A stretch of DNA of 52,676 bases. It comes from Desulfobacterales bacterium. GTDB lineage: Bacteria; Desulfobacterota; Desulfobacteria; Desulfobacterales; Desulfosalsimonadaceae. How positions within the stretch are numbered: the first letter of the stretch is position 1; each line of letters starts with the position of its first letter. The stretch lies in assembly GCA_018399235.1 (NCBI GenBank), contig JAGYOX010000005.1:1-52676 (forward strand). The letters are read 5' to 3'. The translations under genes and the position numbers were made by a program. This document shows, piece after piece, positions 51,342-52,676 of the stretch. The notes under the pieces were generated by a model. It had not been told where the DNA came from and did not search any database. It saw only the letters and a program-made list of their open reading frames with translations.

Positions 51342-52676
51342 TTATTCTCCCTGCTCCAGCTGCAGTTCCTTGGATTGCATGGGCAGGACGATACGGAAAC
51401 CGGCACCGCCCAATTCCGTGTCCATAAGTTGAATGGTGCCTTCATGTTCCTGTATGATGCCATGAACCACGGAAAGCCCCATACCGGTATTCTTCCCATT
51501 CTTTCTCGTGCTGAAAAAGGGCTCGAATATTTTCGGCTTGACTTCTTCGGCGATTCCGGGACCGTCGTCCTCTACCAGAAATACGACTTCATGGAATTGG
51601 TTTAATTCCCATGTGATGCGCACCCGGGTCGTCTCCTCTGCCTGGGCTGCATTGCGCAGAAGATTGATAAGGGCCTGCTCAAAGCGCAAGGGATCGACGT
51701 AAAGCCAGGGATCGGATGAGGGGCCTTCAATATGGAAATCAATGCGTTCGCTGATTTCCTTTTTAATGGTTGCAACTGCAGAGCCAGCCAGCTGAGCCGT
51801 TCGGGCCCAGCGTCTTTCCTGCATGGCCCCTTTTCCAAAGTCCAGAAGCTGCCGGACAATTTCGCTCATTCGCTGGACCTGCTGACGGATATCCTGGAGA
51901 CTTTGCCCGTGAGCTGCCTTCATATCTTTATCCCTCAGGCAGCGCTGGGCCTTGCCGTCTATCAGAGATAGAGGTGCCCCCAATTCGTGGGCTACGCCTG
52001 CGGCAAGCTGTCCGATAGCGGCCATTTTTTCGCTCTCCCGCAATTTGTTCTCCAAGACTTTCTGCTCTTTTCGTCTTTTATCAATTTCTTCTTCCGAGCG
52101 GTCCACGCTATCAAGCATGCCATTTAAAGATCTTGCAAGCGTAACGATTTCCTTTGGACCTTTTAATTCAGCCCGATGGGAGCGTTCGCCTTCCTGGACC
52201 CGGGCCATGCTCCGGGTTAGTTCTGTGAAATAGCGTCCTGCGGCCCGGTGAAATCCAAGCAGGACAAAGCCGGATACAAAAAGGCCTGTCCCTGCAAATA
52301 TGGCGGCAACCAGGATTCGGAGCCTCTGGATATAGTCTTCAAAATCGCTTTTTTTCCGGGTTATCTGAAGCAAGCCGTTGCTATTTCCCGTGGTATCAAA
52401 GAGCGGTACGAAGTACGAATAGACCCGCCGGCCCTGAATTTTTTCATACTTTCCCTTGCGTTCCCCGCCTTCAACCACTTCCTTGAGATCTTTTTGTCGT
52501 TTTTCAGGCTCGACGGCACCAACCGCTGCTATCTGTTCTCCTTGGGCGTCATAGATGTAGGCGCCATATACCCTTCCAATGTGAAAAACGGATTGCAGGG
52601 CCTGGCTTACGCTGCCAAATCGTTCTTTTTCCAGGCTGTAGCTGACCGGCAGGCGAATGGCCCGTGCCACGAGCTG
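51342..52676 (-). CDS. Sensor histidine kinase, 5' end cut by the window edge
   Basis: The visible part has a periplasmic sensor region, one membrane helix (ILVAAIFAGTGLFVSGFVLL), a HAMP-like linker, a HisKA dimerisation domain with the phospho-accepting histidine in GVAHELGAPLS, and an ATPase domain with the N box LINLLRNAAQ, the G boxes VEDDGPGIAEE and GMGLSVVHG. The frame is open through 52676, so the N-terminus, probably with a first membrane helix, lies outside. It is co-transcribed with the NtrC-type regulator downstream. Confidence 0.92.
   Translation of the reverse strand, partial: QLVARAIRLPVSYSLEKERFGSVSQALQSVFHIGRVYGAYIYDAQGEQIAAVGAVEPEKRQKDLKEVVEGGERKGKYEKIQGRRVYSYFVPLFDTTGNSNGLLQITRKKSDFEDYIQRLRILVAAIFAGTGLFVSGFVLLGFHRAAGRYFTELTRSMARVQEGERSHRAELKGPKEIVTLARSLNGMLDSVDRSEEEIDKRRKEQKVLENKLRESEKMAAIGQLAAGVAHELGAPLSLIDGKAQRCLRDKDMKAAHGQSLQDIRQQVQRMSEIVRQLLDFGKGAMQERRWARTAQLAGSAVATIKKEISERIDFHIEGPSSDPWLYVDPLRFEQALINLLRNAAQAEETTRVRITWELNQFHEVVFLVEDDGPGIAEEVKPKIFEPFFSTRKNGKNTGMGLSVVHGIIQEHEGTIQLMDTELGGAGFRIVLPMQSKELQLEQGE

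Overview
The window reads as chromosomal DNA of a sulfate-reducing Desulfobacterota (deltaproteobacterial) bacterium, probably of the Desulfobacteria/Desulfobacterales type. The reasons are a complete quinone reductase complex (Qrc) locus, a system II (ResB/CcsA) cytochrome c maturation pair, several sigma-54 dependent regulators and a Gram-negative envelope gene set (PpiD, MurA, M16 peptidase). No species name can be given from the sequence alone.

Layout. (1) 1-13.95 kb, plus strand: a merged S10-spc-alpha ribosomal protein cluster from rpsJ to rplQ, including secY, infA and rpoA. Two short genes, rpmD (59 aa) and rpmJ (37 aa), are easy to miss. adk and map, which often lie between secY and infA, are absent. 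Five 30S genes (rpsC, rpsN, rpsE, rpsM, rpsD) start with TTG behind strong Shine-Dalgarno sequences. (2) 14.05-18.03 kb: a small lipoprotein-like gene, then murA-comEC on the minus strand. (3) 18.15-25.84 kb, minus strand: resB-ccsA followed by qrcABCD and a 53-residue membrane protein gene ending at a strong terminator. The Ccs proteins attach heme to c-type cytochromes such as QrcA; Qrc passes periplasmic electrons into the quinone pool. (4) 25.99-31.18 kb, plus strand: a C-terminally truncated MscS-like channel gene, a triple-PAS sigma-54 activator, duplicated upstream sites and a -24/-12 promoter, a degenerate receiver protein and an acyl-CoA synthetase. This looks like one regulatory circuit. 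(5) 31.36-38.76 kb: M16 peptidase, Pit phosphate transporter with its DUF47 partner, a zinc-ribbon membrane protein and PpiD.

(6) 39.15-49.18 kb: a genomic island of about 10.0 kb inserted in the 3' end of tRNA-Ala(GGC), bounded by a 16-bp direct repeat. It carries a P4-type integrase, a zinc-finger protein overlapping the integrase gene, an AlpA-like regulator, a large TOPRIM primase-helicase, an excisionase-like protein, a zinc-ribbon/HTH protein and about eight small genes of unknown function. It has no visible capsid, relaxase or conjugation genes, so it resembles a replicating satellite-like element. Its left end holds a compact predicted RNA fold, clustered ACTCGT repeats that look like an origin, and several palindromes with the core ACAATTGT. 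(7) 49.2-52.7 kb: the tRNA terminator displaced by the island, two gene remnants joined together, and an NtrC-type response regulator with its sensor kinase, which runs off the right edge.

The most original material is in the island's left end, the possible fifth Qrc gene, and the sigma-54 circuit around 29 kb. All calls come from reading the sequence; no database search was possible.
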